NCBI GenBank assembly: GCA_900314935.1
Contig: OMXE01000005.1
Location: forward strand, 62,001-126,000
DNA: 64,000 nt
Origin: an uncultured Prevotella sp.
GTDB taxonomy: Bacteria; Bacteroidota; Bacteroidia; Bacteroidales; Bacteroidaceae
Direction: 5' to 3'
The position numbers and the translations under genes are program-made. Under the pieces are notes generated by a model, which was not told the origin of the DNA, did no database searches, and worked only from the letters and a program-made list of their open reading frames with translations. Of the stretch, positions 1-9,196 are shown in pieces. Every line of letters starts with the position of its first letter. The stretch's first letter is position 1.

Positions 1-224
1 CAGGAAATGCAGGTATGGCCACGGCAGGAAGCGGCGATGTCCTGGCAGGAATCATTACGGGGCTTCTTGCCCGTGGATATAAACATGAAGATGCTTGCAT
101 GACTGGTATGTACCTGCATGGACTGGCTGGTGATATCGCTGCCAAGGAACTGGGACAGGAGAGTATGACGGCGGGCGACATCATTACATATCTGCCCAAG
201 GCATTTTTACGAATCAACGACTAA
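1..224 (+). CDS. nnrD: ADP-dependent NAD(P)H-hydrate dehydratase, C-terminal fragment
   Basis: The reading frame is open from base 3 and ends with TAA at 222-224, so only the last 73 or so residues of a gene starting before the window are visible. The visible [18 protein letters not shown] stretch is the conserved glycine-rich nucleotide-binding segment of the YjeF C-terminal/ribokinase-like fold, followed by the typical short helical tail. The family dehydrates the damaged cofactor NAD(P)HX using ADP or ATP. In Bacteroidales it is usually the second half of a bifunctional epimerase/dehydratase (NnrE-NnrD fusion), which cannot be checked here. The next gene starts 17 bases downstream on the same strand, so they may be co-transcribed. 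Confidence 0.9.
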   Translation, partial: GNAGMATAGSGDVLAGIITGLLARGYKHEDACMTGMYLHGLAGDIAAKELGQESMTAGDIITYLPKAFLRIND

Positions 225-241
225 AGAACAAAAAGAAAAGA

Positions 242-1312
242 ATGGATATCAAGAATATGACTAAAAAGCTTTGGCTTAGCTGCATGTCTATCTTCCTCTC
301 AACGGGCGCCTTTGCCCAGAATGCTGTGGAAGGGACTACCTATTACCTGCCGAAAACGGCACTGAACTACACCTTGCTCATCGAACGTGTTACTGCCCAG
401 CCGGGAGAACTGAGCATGTATGCAGGACGGTTCCTCAAGAAAGACGATGTTATATCCAAGCCTACCACCGCCTATCGGATCCTGAAGATCCAGATGACGA
501 GTGTTGGTGTTGCCGATACTGCTAAGCGCTTCACACCGAAGATCGATGCCAAGCATTCCATCAACAGTATGAAGGTGGATGAGAACAGCGGAATCCTCCT
601 GGCTGTGAACGCAGAAGCCAAGAGAATGGAGAAGCCTGCTCCTTTCATCGCCGCTCCCAAACCTCTGCCCTTGAATCCACGGGATTATATGAGTCAGGAG
701 ATCTTAGCAGCAGGAAGCAGTGCGAAGATGGCGGAACTGATTGCCCAGGAAATCTATGATATCCGCGAAAGCAAGAGTCAGCTGAACAAAGGACAGGCCG
801 ACTTCATGCCGAAAGACGGCGAGCAGATGCGTATCATGCTCAACAACCTGAACACTCAGGAGGCAGCATTACTGCAGATGTTCGAAGGGGTGACCGAGAA
901 AGATACCGTGGAAACAACCATCACCTTCGTTCCGAACAAAGCCGTTGACAAGCAGGTACTCTTCCGCTTCTCTAAGAAGTTCGGATTGGTGGATGCTGAT
1001 GACCTATCAGGCGAACCTTATTATATTAGTATAGAGGACCTGCATAAGCAGGTGGAGAATACTGCTATCGACACTTCCGACAAGAAGGGGAAAGACGATG
1101 CCGGTATCTATGCCAACCTGCCTGGAAAGATCAAGGCTACCCTCTATCGCAGCGAGAATCAGATAGCTGAATACGAGGTATATGCAGCCCAATTTGGCAT
1201 CACTGCCCCTATGGACAATGAACTGTTCAGCAAGAAACTGCTGACCAGTCTGGTCTATGACCCCACGACGGGTCATGTGGAAACGATAAGTACGGAAATG
1301 ATCAAAAAATAA
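242..1312 (+). CDS. DUF4831-like secreted protein
   Basis: A 356-residue protein. The N-terminus after Met6 (MTKKLWLSCMSIFLSTGAFAQ) is a clean Sec signal peptide with an AFA-Q cleavage site, so the true start may be the ATG at 257 rather than 242. The segment after the signal, with YYLPKTAL and a PGE..MYAGRFL run, resembles the DUF4831 family of Bacteroidales as I remember it; no catalytic motif is visible. It is probably periplasmic or outer-membrane associated. It lies between the hydrate dehydratase fragment and tatA-tatC on the same strand. Function unknown. Confidence 0.75.
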   Translation: MDIKNMTKKLWLSCMSIFLSTGAFAQNAVEGTTYYLPKTALNYTLLIERVTAQPGELSMYAGRFLKKDDVISKPTTAYRILKIQMTSVGVADTAKRFTPKIDAKHSINSMKVDENSGILLAVNAEAKRMEKPAPFIAAPKPLPLNPRDYMSQEILAAGSSAKMAELIAQEIYDIRESKSQLNKGQADFMPKDGEQMRIMLNNLNTQEAALLQMFEGVTEKDTVETTITFVPNKAVDKQVLFRFSKKFGLVDADDLSGEPYYISIEDLHKQVENTAIDTSDKKGKDDAGIYANLPGKIKATLYRSENQIAEYEVYAAQFGITAPMDNELFSKKLLTSLVYDPTTGHVETISTEMIKK

Positions 1313-1327
1313 CAAATAGCTAACGAT

Positions 1328-1492
1328 ATGAATATCGGAACACAAGAAATTCTACTGATTGCCCTCATCATTCTGCTGCTCTTCGGAGGCAAGAAGATAC
1401 CCGAACTGATGAAAGGACTCGGAAAGGGCATGAAAAGTTTCAAAGACGGTTTGAACGGGAAAGAAGACGAACCAGCGAGAAAGGATGAGTGA
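1328..1492 (+). CDS. tatA: Twin-arginine translocase subunit TatA/E
   Basis: A 54-residue gene. It begins [20 protein letters not shown], continues [22 protein letters not shown] and ends in a charged tail. This is the TatA layout: one short N-terminal membrane helix, an FG hinge, then an amphipathic helix. It forms the protein-conducting pore of the Tat pathway for folded, cofactor-containing proteins. It starts 15 bases after the preceding stop and overlaps the start of tatC by 8 bases, indicating translational coupling. Two downstream genes carry twin-arginine motifs, so the translocase sits next to likely clients. Confidence 0.95.
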   Translation: MNIGTQEILLIALIILLLFGGKKIPELMKGLGKGMKSFKDGLNGKEDEPARKDE

Positions 1493-2234
1493 TGATGGGA
1501 GCCTGACCTTCTGGGATCATCTCGATGTGTTGCGCAGCAGCATCATCCGGATGATTGTGGCGGCTGTTGTGATGGGAATTGCGGCTTTCTTCATGAAAGA
1601 CTGGTTATTCGACATCGTGCTCGCCCCGAAGGACAGCAGTTTCTGCACCTACCGACTGTTGGGTGTTGAGCCGTTTTCCATCCAGTTGGTCAACACGGGT
1701 CTCACGGAACAGTTCATGATACACATGAAGGTGGCACTCATGACGGGTATTCTGGTCGCTTCACCGTATATCATCTACCTGCTGTTCAGGTTCATCTCAC
1801 CCGCCCTCTATGAGAACGAAAGACGTTATTCCATCAGGATCACTGTTACTGCATATGTGATGTTCCTCGTTGGAGTGGTTGTCAACTACCTGCTGATCTT
1901 CCCACTCACGGTAAGATTCCTCGGAACCTATCAGGTCAGCGAAGAGGTGGTTACCATGCTCACCATCACGAGCTATATTGATACACTGCTCATGATGAGC
2001 CTGGTTTTCGGTATTCTCTTCGAGATACCAGTCATCTCATGGCTTCTGGCTAAGGCAGGTATGCTCAAGGCATCGTGGATGACAGAGTACCGCCGACATG
2101 CTATCGTTGCCATTCTGATCGTAGCGGCCATCATCACACCCACCGCAGATGTACTGACACTCATCATCGTATCATTGCCTATCTGGCTCTTGTACGAAGT
2201 AAGCATCCTTCTCGTACGCTCTGTAACCCATTAA
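1485..2234 (+). CDS. tatC: Twin-arginine translocase receptor subunit TatC
   Basis: A 249-residue polytopic membrane protein, the usual TatC size. It starts [20 protein letters not shown], matching the conserved cytoplasmic N-terminus (FxxHLxxLRxR) that helps bind twin-arginine signals. The [22 protein letters not shown] segment is the conserved first periplasmic loop and second helix, and [22 protein letters not shown] is the conserved final pair of helices. The start overlaps tatA by 8 bases. No TatB is present; in Bacteroidetes a TatA-like protein usually serves both roles. Confidence 0.96.
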   Translation: MSDDGSLTFWDHLDVLRSSIIRMIVAAVVMGIAAFFMKDWLFDIVLAPKDSSFCTYRLLGVEPFSIQLVNTGLTEQFMIHMKVALMTGILVASPYIIYLLFRFISPALYENERRYSIRITVTAYVMFLVGVVVNYLLIFPLTVRFLGTYQVSEEVVTMLTITSYIDTLLMMSLVFGILFEIPVISWLLAKAGMLKASWMTEYRRHAIVAILIVAAIITPTADVLTLIIVSLPIWLLYEVSILLVRSVTH

Positions 2235-2282
2235 CCAATTAACTCCATCAAGTCTACCAAACTCATTCAACCTATTAACTCC

Positions 2283-3761
2283 ATGCTAAAAAAAATCCGT
2301 ATTGCACTTGCAGCGCTGATGTTCATCTTCATTACTCTGCTGCTACTCGACATCTCCGGTACCCTCCACCACTATCTCGGATGGATGGCAAAGATCCAGT
2401 TCCTGCCAGCAGTATTGGCTCTGAACGCAGGAGTTGTCATCGCCCTGATTGTAATCACCCTGATCTTCGGTCGTATATACTGTTCAGTTATTTGTCCATT
2501 GGGTGTCATGCAGGACGTTATCTCATGGTTCCACAGTAAGCGGAAAAAGAACCGCTTTACGTATTCTGCTGAGAAGAAATGGTTGCGCTATCCCCTTTTG
2601 ATCGTGTTCATTGCTGCCATCGTGGCGGGGATCGGCTCCTTCGTAGCTCTTTTAGCACCCTACAGCTCCTATGGACGCATTGTCGTCAACCTGTTCAAGC
2701 CTATCTATGAGACAGGAAACAACCTACTGGCTTCCATCGCCGAGCATTTCAACAGTTATGCTTTCTACCATGTGGACACCTGGATCAAGAGCATACCCAC
2801 ACTGATTATCGCAGCGGTCACCTTTGTCATCATAGCCATTCTGGCATGGCGAGGCGGAAGAACCTATTGCAACACCATCTGTCCGGTTGGTACCTTCCTG
2901 AGTTTCTTTAGTCGTTTCTCCCTGCTGAAGATCCACTTCGATGAGGGAAAATGCAAGAACTGCAGTCTGTGTACCAAGAACTGTAAGGCTTCCTGCATCG
3001 ACTATAAGAACCATACCGTGGATCATAGTCGTTGTGTGACCTGCGGCAACTGTATCGAAGCATGTAAGTTCGGTGCCCTCAGCTATCGGTATGGTCGTAC
3101 AGTAAAACCCGCTAAATCAGATAACGAGCCCGACCCGTCCCGCCGTTCCTTCCTTATCGGTGCTGCATTGGCAACAACAGCCACTGCCCTGGCTCAAGAG
3201 AAGAAGAAGGTGGATGGCGGTCTGGCTGCCATTGAAGAGAAGAAAGCGCCACAGCGTACCACAGCTATCACACCACCGGGATCCTTCTCCGCAAAGAATA
3301 TGCAGAAACACTGTACGGCGTGTCAGCTCTGCGTTTCTGCATGTCCTAATCAGGTTCTTCGTCCATCAACGGGTCTGCTCACCCTGATGCAGCCCACGAT
3401 GAGCTATGAACGGGGGTATTGCCGACCGGAGTGTAACCGTTGTTCTCAGGTTTGTCCTGCAGGGGCTATTAAACCGATTACCCTGGAAGAGAAGTCGAGT
3501 ACGCAGATCGGACATGCCGTCTGGATCAAGAAAAATTGTATTCCCGTTACCGACGGGGTGGAATGCGGCAACTGCGAACGCCACTGTCCTACAGGTGCCA
3601 TCGAGATGGAAGCACTCGATCCCGATGATGAAATGTCGGTGATGATTCCCACCATCAACGAGGCGAAGTGTATTGGTTGCGGTGCCTGTGAGAACCTCTG
3701 TCCCGCCAACCCCTTCAGCGCCATCTACGTTGAAGGCCACGAAATGCACAAGGTGCTATAA
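2283..3761 (+). CDS. NapH-NapG-like membrane polyferredoxin with internal Tat signal
   Basis: A 492-residue protein that reads as two proteins joined. Residues 1-200 hold membrane helices with two CxxxCP motifs (YCSVICPLG near 67-73 and YCNTICPVG near 195-203), the layout of NapH/CcoG-type quinol dehydrogenases. Residues 223-265 carry two 4Fe-4S motifs (CKNCSLCTKNC and CVTCGNCIEAC). At 286-293 lies SRRSFLIG followed by a hydrophobic alanine-rich stretch ending ALAQ, a typical twin-arginine signal. The remaining 180 residues hold further ferredoxin motifs (CTACQLCVSAC, CNRCSQVC, CGNCERHC, CIGCGACENLC), as in NapG. It probably moves electrons from quinol through the membrane to periplasmic Fe-S clusters and perhaps to the aldo/keto reductase encoded 62 bases downstream. 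The link to that partner is inference. Confidence 0.88.
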   Translation: MLKKIRIALAALMFIFITLLLLDISGTLHHYLGWMAKIQFLPAVLALNAGVVIALIVITLIFGRIYCSVICPLGVMQDVISWFHSKRKKNRFTYSAEKKWLRYPLLIVFIAAIVAGIGSFVALLAPYSSYGRIVVNLFKPIYETGNNLLASIAEHFNSYAFYHVDTWIKSIPTLIIAAVTFVIIAILAWRGGRTYCNTICPVGTFLSFFSRFSLLKIHFDEGKCKNCSLCTKNCKASCIDYKNHTVDHSRCVTCGNCIEACKFGALSYRYGRTVKPAKSDNEPDPSRRSFLIGAALATTATALAQEKKKVDGGLAAIEEKKAPQRTTAITPPGSFSAKNMQKHCTACQLCVSACPNQVLRPSTGLLTLMQPTMSYERGYCRPECNRCSQVCPAGAIKPITLEEKSSTQIGHAVWIKKNCIPVTDGVECGNCERHCPTGAIEMEALDPDDEMSVMIPTINEAKCIGCGACENLCPANPFSAIYVEGHEMHKVL

Positions 3762-3823
3762 CATAAAACCAGTTACTTTAGTACAACTGGCAATCTTGAA
3801 AAAACCATTTAACCCCCATCCCC

Positions 3824-5254
3824 ATGAAAGAAATCTCAAGAAGACAATTCCTTAAGATATTCGGTGGAGCCACCGTAGCCTCTTCTACCCTGCTCACCGC
3901 CTGCAAGAACAAAGACCAGTCTGAAGGAGCCGTTAAGGAGCCCCCCAAGGACAAAATGACCTATCGTGTGAACCCCAATACCAACGAAAAGGTTTCGCTT
4001 TTAGGTTACGGCATGATGCGCCTCCCCAAGGAAAGTGACAAAGACGATGCGCCCTATGATCAGGAAATGATCAACCGTCAGGTTGACTATGCTATCGAAC
4101 ATGGCGTGAACTATTTCGACACCAGTCCTGCCTATTGCATGGGACAGTCGGAAACATGCACAGGCATTGCCCTTCACCGTCATCCTCGCGACAAGTACTT
4201 CGTTGCCACAAAGATGTCGAACTTCTCTCCTGAGACATGGTCAAAGAAAGCGTCCATGGAGATGTTCGAGAATTCCCTCAAGGCACTGCAAGTGGAATGG
4301 ATTGACTACCTGTTGCTGCATGCCATCGGCGGTGATTCCAAGGATATGGACAGTGAGGAGACCTTCAATGCCCGTTTTATGGACAACGGCATCCTCGACT
4401 GGCTTGTAGAACAGAAGAAGAAAGGACGCATCCACAACCTCGGCTTCTCCTATCATGGCGATGTGGAGATTTTCGACATGCTCCTTCGTTGGCACGATGA
4501 AGGAAAATACCACTGGGATTTCGTGCAGATCGAGTTGAACTACCTCGACTGGAACTGGGCAGACGAGATCAACGACCGTAACACCGATGCGTCCTATCTC
4601 TATGCAGAACTGGAAAAACGTGGCATCCCCGCCGTCATCATGGAACCGCTTCTCGGCGGTCGGTTGGCCAACGTGCCTGATCCCATCGTGCGTAAGATGA
4701 AGAAACGGAAACCCGACAGCAGTGTCGCTTCCTGGGCTTTCCGCTATGCAGGAACGCCCAAGGGAGTGCTTACCGCCCTCAGTGGTATGACCTACATGGA
4801 ACATCTTCGTGATAACATCAACACCTTCGCGCCACTGGAGCCCATCACCGAGGAAGAGAATACCTTCCTCATGGAGATTGCTGAGGATATTTATAACCTC
4901 AAGACCATTCCTTGTAATGAATGTAACTACTGCATGCCCTGTCCTTACGGCATCAATATCCCTGCCATCTTATCACATTATAATAAATGTATCAAAGAAG
5001 GGAACCTGCCCAACATCGAGAAAGAGGAGAAGGACACAGAAGACCAGAAGGAGTTCCGCAGGCAACGACGTGCCTTCCTTATAGGGTATGACCGCAGCGT
5101 TCCCCGACTGCGACAGGCCAGTCATTGCATCCAATGTGGACAGTGTTCCCCTCATTGTCCTCAACGCATTGACATCCCTCGTGAGATGCGGCGTATCGAC
5201 GAGTTCGTAGAAACGCTGAAACGCGACGGTTTTACCGTTCCTGCTGAACAATAG
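3824..5254 (+). CDS. Tat-exported aldo/keto reductase with C-terminal 4Fe-4S clusters
   Basis: A 476-residue protein. The N-terminus MKEISRRQFLKIFGGATVAS holds a twin-arginine motif (SRRQFLK, residues 5-11) and ends LLTACK, a lipobox with Cys27, so it is probably Tat-exported and lipid-anchored. Residues about 50-340 form an aldo/keto reductase barrel (LGYGMMRLP, YFDTSPAYCMGQSE with the catalytic tyrosine region, KTIP near the end). The C-terminal 100 residues add CNECNYCMPCPYGINIP and CIQCGQCSPHCPQRIDIP, two 4Fe-4S motifs typical of Fe-S aldo/keto reductases. The substrate is unknown. A strong hairpin follows the stop. Confidence 0.9.
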   Translation: MKEISRRQFLKIFGGATVASSTLLTACKNKDQSEGAVKEPPKDKMTYRVNPNTNEKVSLLGYGMMRLPKESDKDDAPYDQEMINRQVDYAIEHGVNYFDTSPAYCMGQSETCTGIALHRHPRDKYFVATKMSNFSPETWSKKASMEMFENSLKALQVEWIDYLLLHAIGGDSKDMDSEETFNARFMDNGILDWLVEQKKKGRIHNLGFSYHGDVEIFDMLLRWHDEGKYHWDFVQIELNYLDWNWADEINDRNTDASYLYAELEKRGIPAVIMEPLLGGRLANVPDPIVRKMKKRKPDSSVASWAFRYAGTPKGVLTALSGMTYMEHLRDNINTFAPLEPITEEENTFLMEIAEDIYNLKTIPCNECNYCMPCPYGINIPAILSHYNKCIKEGNLPNIEKEEKDTEDQKEFRRQRRAFLIGYDRSVPRLRQASHCIQCGQCSPHCPQRIDIPREMRRIDEFVETLKRDGFTVPAEQ

Positions 5255-5268
5255 CATAACAACAAAAC

Positions 5269-5299
5269 AAACAACCCCGCTTAATGGCGGGGTTGTTTT
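5269..5299. terminator. Bidirectional intrinsic terminator
   Basis: CAACCCCGC at 5272-5280 pairs with GCGGGGTTG at 5287-5295 around a 6-base loop, and flanking A and T runs extend the stem. With an A-run on the left and a T-run on the right it can end transcription both of the aldo/keto reductase (+) and of fba (-), which converge here. Confidence 0.92.
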
Positions 5300-5324
5300 A
5301 TGTACTACGAACTGATTTCGTCTA

Positions 5325-6335
5325 TTAGTCAAGCTGAGCAAGCTTGTTGTCTGATCCAAGCACGTCGATGATCTTGTGCTTGTACATCTTCTCCATCTCA
5401 TCGCGAGCAGGACCACAGAACTTACGCGGGTCAAACTCACCTGGTTTGTCGTGCAGCACCTTACGTACAGCAGCGGTGAAGGCCAGACGAGAGTCTGAGT
5501 CGATGTTGATCTTGCAAACAGCGCTCTTAGAAGCCTTGCGAAGCTGCTCTTCAGGAATACCCACTGCATCGGGCAACTTACCACCGAGAGAGTTGATCAT
5601 ATCAACATACTCCTGAGGAACAGAAGAAGAACCGTGGAGCACGATGGGGAATCCGGGCAGCTGTACCATCACTGCATCGAGCACGTCGAATGCCAATGGA
5701 GGAGGAACGAGCTTACCAGTCTTCGGGTCACGTGTACACTGCTCCGGAGTGAACTTGTAAGCACCATGAGAAGTACCGATAGAGATAGCCAGTGAGTCGC
5801 AACCTGTACGGGTAGCAAAGTCAACCACTTCCTCAGGCTTGGTGTAATGAGACTCAGCAGCAACTACGTCATCCTCAACACCAGCGAGAACGCCGAGCTC
5901 AGCCTCAACAGTTACATCGAACTGATGAGCATATTCCACAACCTTCTTGGTCAGGGCGATGTTCTCCTCATAGGGAAGTGAAGAACCGTCGATCATTACA
6001 GAAGAGAATCCGTAGTCGATACAGCTCTTGCAAGTCTCGAAGCTATCACCATGGTCAAGGTGGAGAGCAATCTCAGGATGAGCGCAACCCAGCTCCTTGG
6101 CATACTCCACAGCACCCTGTGCCATATAGCGCAGCAAAGTAGCGTTGGCATAGTTACGAGCACCTTTTGACACCTGCAGGATTACCGGGCTCTTCAAATC
6201 AGAGCTGGCCTTGATGATGGCCTGCAGCTGTTCCATGTTGTTAAAGTTGAATGCGGGGATGGCATACCCACCATTGATGGCTCGCTTGAACATCTCACGA
6301 GTGTTCACGAGTCCTAAAGTTTTGTAATCTACCAT
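5325..6335 (-). CDS. fba: Class II fructose-bisphosphate aldolase
   Basis: A 336-residue zinc-dependent aldolase of glycolysis and gluconeogenesis that cleaves fructose 1,6-bisphosphate into dihydroxyacetone phosphate and glyceraldehyde 3-phosphate. Visible family signatures are IALHLDHGDSFE (zinc-ligand His and catalytic region), SVMIDGSSLPYEEN, VEAELGVLAGVEDD, SIGTSHGAYKF and IVLHGSSSVP. Length and motifs fit the long class II type of Bacteroidetes. A consensus promoter lies at 6404-6434, leaving a leader of about 60 bases. Confidence 0.97.
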   Translation of the reverse strand: MVDYKTLGLVNTREMFKRAINGGYAIPAFNFNNMEQLQAIIKASSDLKSPVILQVSKGARNYANATLLRYMAQGAVEYAKELGCAHPEIALHLDHGDSFETCKSCIDYGFSSVMIDGSSLPYEENIALTKKVVEYAHQFDVTVEAELGVLAGVEDDVVAAESHYTKPEEVVDFATRTGCDSLAISIGTSHGAYKFTPEQCTRDPKTGKLVPPPLAFDVLDAVMVQLPGFPIVLHGSSSVPQEYVDMINSLGGKLPDAVGIPEEQLRKASKSAVCKINIDSDSRLAFTAAVRKVLHDKPGEFDPRKFCGPARDEMEKMYKHKIIDVLGSDNKLAQLD

Positions 6336-6403
6336 ATTATAAGAATTTAGATAAAAATGATCTATCCTTGTGCCTTCAACCGAAAACGATCTCTAAGCAC
6401 GTG

Positions 6404-6434
6404 CAAAATTAACACTTTCTTTTCTCACAACAAA
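6404..6434 (-). promoter_or_regulatory. Promoter of fba
   Basis: On the minus strand, TTTG (6431-6434) and TAATTTTG (6404-6411) are separated by 19 bases, matching the Bacteroidetes housekeeping promoter. It points into fba, whose start is at 6335. Nothing else is recognised between 6336 and 6539. Confidence 0.85.
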
Positions 6435-6539
6435 ACGTAGAAACATTTTTTAAGGTAGAATTAGCTTGTTTTTCCCTTTTTGTCTTCTGCTTGCGACTCA
6501 TCTTTGGCGATTTGCAAGATGTACATGACAAAACGGCGC

Positions 6540-8261
6540 TCACTTTTCTACTGCATCCAACCATCCGAACAAGCCCACCAAACATCCATTCCAGTTGATA
6601 GCGATCTCGTTAGAGGCATACGACTCGGTTACATCGGCATACGACTCATCCGGTTGGTTGGAGGGATAGGATATGTTGCTGGCCTTATCCTGCTGACCGG
6701 GATTCGGTCCGCCTGCCAGGAAGCCCGGAATGGGGTCTTCAATACCATCGGCAGCCGATAAGCGGTGATGCGGGTTCATCGTAGGCTTACTACCGAAGCC
6801 CGTCACATAGCAATAACCTGTGGCATTCCTTCCTAATATATATTCAGCGTTCTGCAAGGCTGCAGTAAGGTACTTTCCGTTACCTGTTTGCTGATAAGCA
6901 TAGAGAAGAGCCATACCGCCTGCTCCGAAACATTCAGCCAGACAGCCCCAGCCGAAGTCGCGGGCATTATTCCCGTTAGGTGTTTGGAACGAAGAGGTAG
7001 CCGTTGTACTGATCACACTGTCGCAGAATACCAACAGCTGCTGCTTACTGCGTTGGGCCAGTTCATGCTCAGGTGCATGAGCCATCCAAGCAAAAGAGCC
7101 AAGCGTAGCCAAACTGCCCCATACAGGAATGGTGAAACGGTTGGGAGCATTCTCCTCAGCCATCTGTGCAAACACCTCATCATGAGTCAGCAAATACAAC
7201 TCCGTTGCAGCCCAGAAGCGTTCATCCTTGGCAGAGAAGTCACCATAGGTTCCTGTAGATACAGCAGGCTTAAAGGTTCTGTTCATCCGATCCTGGAAAT
7301 AATGTGCATTGGGATGGTTCTCAGCCCAATTGTAGGCAGCCAGTGCAGCACTTGTAGCATGTGCTGAGAAATGCGGATAGTCCTTATTGTCTTTGTAGAT
7401 CCGTGCGGCCTGAGCCATCACGGCAGCGAAATCGTAGGCTGCAGTCACACTTTTCTGTACCACATAGCGCTGCTGCTTACAAGCTGATGGCATCACAAAG
7501 CCCTCGAAGTTCGGTGTGGTCAACTTATGATACACGCCTCCGTCGTAAGGATCTTGCATGGTAAGCATCCACTTCAGGTTATACATGATCTCATCCAGCA
7601 AGTCGGCTGTCTGGTTCCCACTCTCAGGGATATTCACCTCCAACGCTTCATAATAGGCTTTGTTCTGCTCGTAGCTATCAAGCATCACTGCGATGGTAAA
7701 GGCGGAGTTCACGATATACTTGTTATAGTCACCAGCATCATACCACCCATAGGGAGACGAAATGATCGTTCCTTCGGGTCGTCCTGGAGAAACGGCAGAG
7801 GAATGAATCATCACCTGGGTGTCAGGATGACCTGCGGGACGTGCCCACTTTCCAGCATACTTGGCCTCGATGGGCATTCCTGTACGCTGATAGTAAAATG
7901 CCTTGATGGCACCCTTGGTAACATCACGCAGCGCATTCTCCTTCACCTCGAAGGGAAGCTGGTCGCCATTGTATTCCACAACATATGAACCAGGAGTAGT
8001 TAGACGAGAGAAATCAACCACAGTGCGCTGCTTGCCCGACCAAGGTGAAGTAGCTACACGGAGTAGTTTCGTACTGACCACTTTCTTACCGGTCTTCGCA
8101 TTACGAATAACCACTTTTGAGGCTGCTACCTTCCCTTCAACCACAGCTGTCTTCTGCTGCTGGGGATACATGGCCACCTGATTGATTCTCACTTGTGCTT
8201 GAGACACAGCACACATTCCGGCAAAGCATGCCGTTACTAAAAAACGAAAAGTTGTTTTCAT
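6540..8261 (-). CDS. Glycoside hydrolase family 9 glucanase with N-terminal Ig-like domain
   Basis: A 573-residue secreted enzyme. Residues 1-22 are a signal peptide ending AVSQAQ. Residues about 23-105 (VRINQVAMYPQQQKTAVV through YVVEYNGDQLPFEVKE) are the CelD-type Ig-like domain, and the rest is the GH9 alpha-barrel. WYDAGDYNKYIVNSAF carries the catalytic-base aspartates, and the C-terminal ESYASNEIAINWNG is the GH9 signature with the acid glutamate. The family hydrolyses beta-1,4-glucans or mixed-linkage glucan with inversion. No type IX C-terminal sorting domain follows the catalytic domain, so it is probably periplasmic or exported by Sec. It follows the aquaporin gene on the same strand, separated by a long palindrome. 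Confidence 0.93.
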   Translation of the reverse strand: MKTTFRFLVTACFAGMCAVSQAQVRINQVAMYPQQQKTAVVEGKVAASKVVIRNAKTGKKVVSTKLLRVATSPWSGKQRTVVDFSRLTTPGSYVVEYNGDQLPFEVKENALRDVTKGAIKAFYYQRTGMPIEAKYAGKWARPAGHPDTQVMIHSSAVSPGRPEGTIISSPYGWYDAGDYNKYIVNSAFTIAVMLDSYEQNKAYYEALEVNIPESGNQTADLLDEIMYNLKWMLTMQDPYDGGVYHKLTTPNFEGFVMPSACKQQRYVVQKSVTAAYDFAAVMAQAARIYKDNKDYPHFSAHATSAALAAYNWAENHPNAHYFQDRMNRTFKPAVSTGTYGDFSAKDERFWAATELYLLTHDEVFAQMAEENAPNRFTIPVWGSLATLGSFAWMAHAPEHELAQRSKQQLLVFCDSVISTTATSSFQTPNGNNARDFGWGCLAECFGAGGMALLYAYQQTGNGKYLTAALQNAEYILGRNATGYCYVTGFGSKPTMNPHHRLSAADGIEDPIPGFLAGGPNPGQQDKASNISYPSNQPDESYADVTESYASNEIAINWNGCLVGLFGWLDAVEK

Positions 8262-8284
8262 TAGGAAGTTTTGTTATAAACAGA

Positions 8285-8318
8285 GAACTGAGAGTTGAGA
8301 ATTCTCAGCTCTCAGTTC
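8285..8318. repeat. Nested 34-base palindrome with GAGAATT-type repeats
   Basis: GAACTGAGAG (8285-8294) pairs with CTCTCAGTTC (8309-8318), and the interior holds the perfect 12-base palindrome TGAGAATTCTCA (8296-8307). Further TTCTCAATTCTCAATT copies follow to about 8332. It sits between the aquaporin stop (8337) and the GH9 start (8261). It could attenuate read-through or stabilise a 3' end; it lacks a U-run. Confidence 0.85.
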
Positions 8319-8336
8319 TCAATTCTCAATTCATGA

Positions 8337-9017
8337 TTATTTCTCTGGTTCAATGATTTTCCAGATACAAGCTGCCAAAGCACCACCAATGAACGGACCT
8401 ACAATGAAGATCCAGAGGTTGGTCAGTGCGGTACCACCTTCGAACAGGGCAGGACCGATAGAACGGGCGGGGTTCACAGAGGTACCTGTATAGCGGATAC
8501 AGCAGAGATGAACGAGCACAAGGGCCAAACCGATGGCCAGACCAGCAAAGTTATTGGTTGCTCCGTTTGTCTTAGCTGTAGCACCCAGTACCACGAGTAC
8601 GAAGACGCAAGTGAATACGATCTCAGCAATCAGACCACCAATGGCTGGAATCGTATCAACACCGTTTGCCTGCAAATCATTGGCACCAGTGCCAACCAGT
8701 CCGCTGGAAGATGTCAGCGCATAGAGGATAGCCGAGCCAATGATGGCACCGATCACCTGGAAGATGATATACATGCCACACTCCTTACCACTCATTCTTC
8801 CTGTCAGGAGACAGCCCAAGGAAATGGCTGGGTTGATATGACAACCGGAGATTCCACCAATGGTGTAAGCCATTGCCACTACTGCCAGACCGAAAGCGAG
8901 GGCAGTACCCACAACTGTTTCAGGGTCGCCATTCGTACAACCCAAACTCACTGCTGCACCGCAGCCCATTAGTACAAGTACCATTGTACCAAACATTTCT
9001 GCTAAATACTTTTTCAT
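8337..9017 (-). CDS. aqpZ: Aquaporin / MIP family channel
   Basis: A 226-residue channel of the major intrinsic protein family. Both pore signatures are present: CHINPAISLG and SVNPARSIGPAL (two NPA boxes). There are six membrane segments, and residues such as the arginine after the second NPA fit a water-selective (AqpZ-type) pore rather than a glycerol facilitator. The start chosen is the ATG at 9017 (MKKYLAEMFGTMVLVLMG), because the upstream in-frame extension to 9110 would overlap the promoter at 9067-9097. Confidence 0.94.
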   Translation of the reverse strand: MKKYLAEMFGTMVLVLMGCGAAVSLGCTNGDPETVVGTALAFGLAVVAMAYTIGGISGCHINPAISLGCLLTGRMSGKECGMYIIFQVIGAIIGSAILYALTSSSGLVGTGANDLQANGVDTIPAIGGLIAEIVFTCVFVLVVLGATAKTNGATNNFAGLAIGLALVLVHLCCIRYTGTSVNPARSIGPALFEGGTALTNLWIFIVGPFIGGALAACIWKIIEPEK

Positions 9018-9066
9018 GACTGTTATAGTTTTGATGATTAATAAGTAATTCCCGAATAAAACACTG

Positions 9067-9097
9067 CAAATATATAGATTTCTTTTGACAAATGCAA
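9067..9097 (-). promoter_or_regulatory. Promoter of the aquaporin gene
   Basis: Minus-strand TATATTTG (9067-9074) with TTG (9095-9097) 20 bases upstream. It places the transcript start near 9060, downstream of the alternative start codon at 9110. Confidence 0.75.
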
Positions 9098-9196
9098 CTT
9101 TTTTTACCAAAAACTATCCATTTTGCTTTCATGTATTGTCTTTGAATTACTTCTGGAACCATAGAAAGAGTACTAAAAAGACTTGACATAAGGGCA

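Noticed and set aside
6540..6620. Type IX secretion signal on the GH9 enzyme
   Set aside because: The protein ends within the catalytic fold; no C-terminal sorting domain or GxxV-type motif follows.
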